This document shows, in pieces, positions 14,315 to 17,422 of a stretch of 17,422 bases of DNA (the first letter of the stretch is position 1; every line of letters starts with the position of its first letter). The position numbers were made by a program, and so were the translations under genes. The DNA lies in the NCBI GenBank assembly GCA_007122565.1, contig SKTJ01000130.1, positions 1 to 17,422 on the forward strand. The letters run 5' to 3'. The stretch is from Syntrophomonadaceae bacterium (GTDB lineage: Bacteria; Bacillota; Dethiobacteria; DTU022; UBA8154). The notes under the pieces are model-generated. The model was not told the origin of the DNA and did no database searches. It worked only from the letters and a program-made list of their open reading frames with translations.

Positions 14315-16078
14315 CTATTTCCCAGCAGTCCGCAATCCGGCAGTTGCAGCTTCGTCAACCGTTAGCGTCTCCCCATTAACAACAACACCGTAATCCTGCC
14401 TGGCCTTTTCCACTGAAACCACGCCGTTTTTAACATCCTTTAACACTTTCTCCGCAGGCCGCAGCATGGGGTCACCATAACCGCCGCCGCCACCGGCTTG
14501 CTGGTACCAAACCGTGCCCGTCGGCACATCGGGAACAAGCTCCTTGCTCAGGGGCACATGAGTGGTACCATCGGGATAGCGCAGTTCAATAATATTCAGC
14601 GTCCCTTTCTTGCCGCCGAAGAGGCCGAAGGCCGTTTCCACATCTCCGTCACCGAAAGTGATCACTTTCATATCCTCCCCATCCAGGGAAAACTCCGTTT
14701 CCACTCCGAGGCCGCCGCGCCACTGACCGGCACCGGCCGAATCCATCAGATACTCATGCTTCTTCAGCAGATGGGGATCCTGCTGCTCAAACATTTCATA
14801 ATCCTGAGCCAAAACTCCGCCGGAAGCATCAATCATCCCAATATGGTCATAACCGTCAAAACCGTATGTGCCGCCGGATCCTCCTTTCATTCCGAGGAAA
14901 ATAATATCCACAAAAGGAGCATTTTTACGGGGGTCTTTGCCATTAACCAGGCCGCAAAGCAAGTTGTTCCAACCTGCCGTTACCCTCTCCGGGATAACGG
15001 GTGCAAGGGCCCTGATAATAGCATCGGCCGTGGCCGGGCAAAGGTGGTTACCAAATGTGGTAGCCGCCGGATAGCTGGCATTAAGAATGGTCCCTTCCGG
15101 AATGATCAACTTAATCGGACGGGCCATCCCGTCGTTATGGGGGATGTCCGGATTGACCATCTGCAGGAATGTAAGGATTACCGCAGAGGCGGATGATGTA
15201 AACGTTCCGTTTACAAAACCATTTGTTTGTGGGTCCGTTTCAGAAAAGTCAAAGGTAATATCGTCGTCTGCAACGGTGATTTTGGTGCGTATTTGATATT
15301 TGGAGCCGATATTTTTACCGTCGTAATATACAGTGGACTCCCCCTTGTAAACCCCTTTGGGAAAGGTCTTGATCTCCGCCTGCATCATTTTCTCCGTGGA
15401 CCGGTAGAGATACTCTTTGTGTGCCTCAAAGACATCCAATCCGTATTTTTCCACCAAGTCGATCATACGCCGTTCGGCAAGGGTGCAACTGCCCATTTGG
15501 GCCGTCATATCCTCGCGCACGATGTCATAGCGGATGTTGGCAAAGATGAGATCCCAGACATCCTTACGCATCTTCCCTTTTTCATAAACCTTTACGGGTG
15601 GGATACGCAGTGCTTCCTGCCACACTTCGGTGGCATTGGGGTTATAACCGCCGGCCACAGCCCCACCGATGTCGGCCTGGTGTCCCTTTGCCGCGGACCA
15701 GGCTACCAACTTGCCATCATAGAAAATGGGCTTATAAACGGCCACGTCATTGTTCTGGTTACCCATGGAAAAAACATCATTATGGAAAATGACATCCCCG
15801 GGATAAATTTCACCCTTATAATACTCCACAATATACTCGCACACGGGGCCCAACGAGAAGGAGAGGATGGGCAGGTTTTCCGTCTGCTCCAGCATCTTGC
15901 CACTGCCGTCATAAAGTCCGGTGACAAAGTCTTTTGCTTCGCAAAGGATGGGCGAACGTGCCGTGCGTGTGATTGCATGGCTCATCTCCTGCGTGATGGA
16001 TTTAAAACGCCGCTGCAACACTGATACCAGGATCTTGTCGATCTTGATCCCGTTAATCATTTCCGTTTCTTTACTCAT
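14315..16078 (-). CDS. Hydantoinase B / oxoprolinase-family subunit
   Basis: A 587-residue HyuB-family protein, partner of the HyuA-like subunit just upstream. The pair belongs to a superfamily of ATP-dependent cyclic-amide hydrolases (N-methylhydantoinase, 5-oxoprolinase, caprolactamase) and acetone/acetophenone carboxylases. Family signatures visible: KGHQADIGG near 130-140, the TEVWQEALRIPPVKVYEKGK block that follows it, DSAGAGQWRGGLGVETEF, and the glycine-rich GGGGGYGDPMLRP near the C-terminus. The length is usual for HyuB. The start ATG overlaps the hyuA stop by eight bases (ATGAGTAA), with GGAGG upstream. Position next to a molybdenum hydroxylase suggests it opens the lactam made by hydroxylation of an N-heterocycle. 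Carboxylase activity is the main alternative and cannot be ruled out from sequence. Confidence 0.9.
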   Translation of the reverse strand: MSKETEMINGIKIDKILVSVLQRRFKSITQEMSHAITRTARSPILCEAKDFVTGLYDGSGKMLEQTENLPILSFSLGPVCEYIVEYYKGEIYPGDVIFHNDVFSMGNQNNDVAVYKPIFYDGKLVAWSAAKGHQADIGGAVAGGYNPNATEVWQEALRIPPVKVYEKGKMRKDVWDLIFANIRYDIVREDMTAQMGSCTLAERRMIDLVEKYGLDVFEAHKEYLYRSTEKMMQAEIKTFPKGVYKGESTVYYDGKNIGSKYQIRTKITVADDDITFDFSETDPQTNGFVNGTFTSSASAVILTFLQMVNPDIPHNDGMARPIKLIIPEGTILNASYPAATTFGNHLCPATADAIIRALAPVIPERVTAGWNNLLCGLVNGKDPRKNAPFVDIIFLGMKGGSGGTYGFDGYDHIGMIDASGGVLAQDYEMFEQQDPHLLKKHEYLMDSAGAGQWRGGLGVETEFSLDGEDMKVITFGDGDVETAFGLFGGKKGTLNIIELRYPDGTTHVPLSKELVPDVPTGTVWYQQAGGGGGYGDPMLRPAEKVLKDVKNGVVSVEKARQDYGVVVNGETLTVDEAATAGLRTAGK

Positions 16079-17422
16079 TTAAGATCCTCCCCGCAAATTC
16101 TTGCTCCCTGTCTTTCAGGAAGACCATGAAGCTTCCATAACGATCTACGATCAAAGAATATTCGGCAGTAATGAAGGCCGAGGTGTTGACCTGTTCCACG
16201 ATGGCCGGGCCGGCTACACGGTTACCATACATGAGCTTAAATCCGTCAAAAACAGGCACATCTGCAAAAGCCCGTTTATTGGGCAGGTAGGCCTGGCGAT
16301 GCCGTTTAAATGCTGCGGAAGGATCCTCACCGGCATATTTCTCCTCAATAAATTGGGGCTTTTCCGTACGGCCGATACAGGTTACCCGCATGTTCAGGAT
16401 CTCAATGGAGGTGCCTTCGTTTTCCAGTGAGTAGCCATACAGGATGTTGTGCAGCTTGTGGAACTCTGTGGCAATGTTATCCAGATTGAAATTGAAAACA
16501 TCAGTCTCGGAAATTTCCACGTTTACCTCATGATACTGCTTCGTATAGCGCATGTCGAGGCTGTAGAAGTACTCCACCCGCTCACCGGGAATATTCTCGG
16601 TGCGCAGGGCTTCTGTCCCCTCGCCTGCCATCTCTTTATAGAGACTGATAAATTTATCACGATCCAGTTGTTTTAATGTTACCGGGTATGTGCGCACATA
16701 GTCGTGCTTCAGATCGGACATGAGCATCCCGGCGGCACAGAAGATGGATGACTCCTTAGGAACGATAATCACGGGAATTTCCAGTTCCAAGGCAATCATG
16801 CAGGCGTGGTTGGGACCGGCCCCACCGGCGACGACCAGGGGATAATCCCTTGGGTCTTCACCTTTCTTCACGGTTACTTCCCGTACGCCTGCGGCCATAT
16901 TCACGTTAATTACGTTATACATCCCGGCTGCTGCTTCCATCATGTCGAATTTCAGTTTTTTGGCCAACTTTTCTTCAATGGCTTTTGCCGCCTTGTCATA
17001 GTTGAGCTTCATACGGCCTCCGGCAAAGAAATCCTTATCCAGGTAACCGAGGACCAGGTCGGCATCGGTGCAGGCCGGCTGCTCGCCACCGATATCATAA
17101 CTAACCGGACCCGGCTTGGAGCCGGCGCTTTGCGGGCCCATACGTAAGAGTCCGCCTTCGTCGATCCAACCGATACTGCCGCCGCCTGCACCAATGGTCA
17201 CGATATCGAGCATAGGCAGGGCCAGGCGCAGCCTGTTAATCTCTCCCTCGCTTGTAACCAGCGGGGTCTTGTTTTTAATGAGGGCAGCGTCAAAGCTGGT
17301 GCCCCCCATGTCCACGGTGAGACAATCGTTAAAACCGTTAATGGCCGTATAGGTGATGCCGGCTACCGGGCCTGCTGCCGGGCCGGAAAGGAGGGTTACA
17401 CCGGCTCTTTCTTCGGCAACCT
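16071..17422 (-). CDS. Hydantoinase A / oxoprolinase-family subunit, 5' end beyond window
   Basis: C-terminal part (about 450 residues) of a HyuA-family subunit. The frame is open from the right edge, so the in-frame GTG at 17315 is internal: the preceding codons already encode the conserved SGPAAGPVAG block. Further signatures: LTVDMGGTSFD, TIGAGGGSIGWIDEGGLLRMGPQSAGSKPGP, DADLVLGYL, GVREVTVKKGEDPRDYPLVVAGGAGPNHA. The N-terminal nucleotide-binding segment (roughly the first 200-250 residues) is outside the window. It acts with HyuB, whose start it overlaps by eight bases. In this superfamily the A subunit binds ATP and activates the substrate carbonyl. Stop is TAA at 16071-16073. Nothing in the visible part is damaged. 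Confidence 0.92.
   Translation of the reverse strand, partial: VAEERAGVTLLSGPAAGPVAGITYTAINGFNDCLTVDMGGTSFDAALIKNKTPLVTSEGEINRLRLALPMLDIVTIGAGGGSIGWIDEGGLLRMGPQSAGSKPGPVSYDIGGEQPACTDADLVLGYLDKDFFAGGRMKLNYDKAAKAIEEKLAKKLKFDMMEAAAGMYNVINVNMAAGVREVTVKKGEDPRDYPLVVAGGAGPNHACMIALELEIPVIIVPKESSIFCAAGMLMSDLKHDYVRTYPVTLKQLDRDKFISLYKEMAGEGTEALRTENIPGERVEYFYSLDMRYTKQYHEVNVEISETDVFNFNLDNIATEFHKLHNILYGYSLENEGTSIEILNMRVTCIGRTEKPQFIEEKYAGEDPSAAFKRHRQAYLPNKRAFADVPVFDGFKLMYGNRVAGPAIVEQVNTSAFITAEYSLIVDRYGSFMVFLKDREQEFAGRILNE

Overview
The window carries ten protein-coding genes, all on the minus strand, so transcription runs from high to low coordinates. Two genes are cut by the window edges. Strong Gram-positive-type Shine-Dalgarno sequences, TTG/GTG starts, and oxygen-sensitive tungsten, molybdenum and iron-sulfur enzymes suggest a strict anaerobe. 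A Peptococcaceae/Desulfotomaculum-like Firmicute is my best guess, by inference only.

Upstream block (17422 to about 9423): hyuA-like (5' end missing) and hyuB-like encode an ATP-dependent hydantoinase/oxoprolinase/carboxylase-family enzyme. Next come the FAD, 2Fe-2S and molybdopterin subunits of a xanthine-dehydrogenase-family hydroxylase, then an acyl-CoA dehydrogenase. These are tightly packed, with several overlapping start/stop codons. A 184-bp gap with a degenerate heptamer repeat and GC-rich hairpins follows. After it comes a single-chain 3-hydroxyacyl-CoA dehydrogenase/enoyl-CoA hydratase (7217-9238), followed by a good rho-independent terminator.

Downstream block (6871 to the left edge): a 345-bp intergenic region with a plausible promoter is followed by a tungsten aldehyde-oxidoreductase-family protein, a three-cluster ferredoxin, an HdrCB-like protein and an HdrA-like flavoprotein. 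This is the gene order and domain content of bamBCDE, part of the ATP-independent class II benzoyl-CoA reductase. The HdrA-like gene has an in-frame TGA exactly where the family has a conserved Cys, with a SECIS-like hairpin just downstream. I read it as one selenocysteine-containing protein, not two ORFs or a pseudogene.

Taken together: Mo-hydroxylase, hydantoinase-type ring opening, acyl-CoA dehydrogenase and a hydratase/dehydrogenase fusion match the gene set described for anaerobic indole-3-acetate degradation in denitrifying Azoarcus/Aromatoleum, where 2-aminobenzoyl-CoA is the expected product. Here that set lies directly upstream of a class II benzoyl-CoA reductase. The working hypothesis is an N-heteroaromatic (indoleacetate/oxindole-type) degradation locus in an obligate anaerobe, with the aryl-CoA product dearomatised by Bam. 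CoA ligase/transferase, B12 mutase, thiolase and bamFGHI are not in the window and would be expected beyond its edges.
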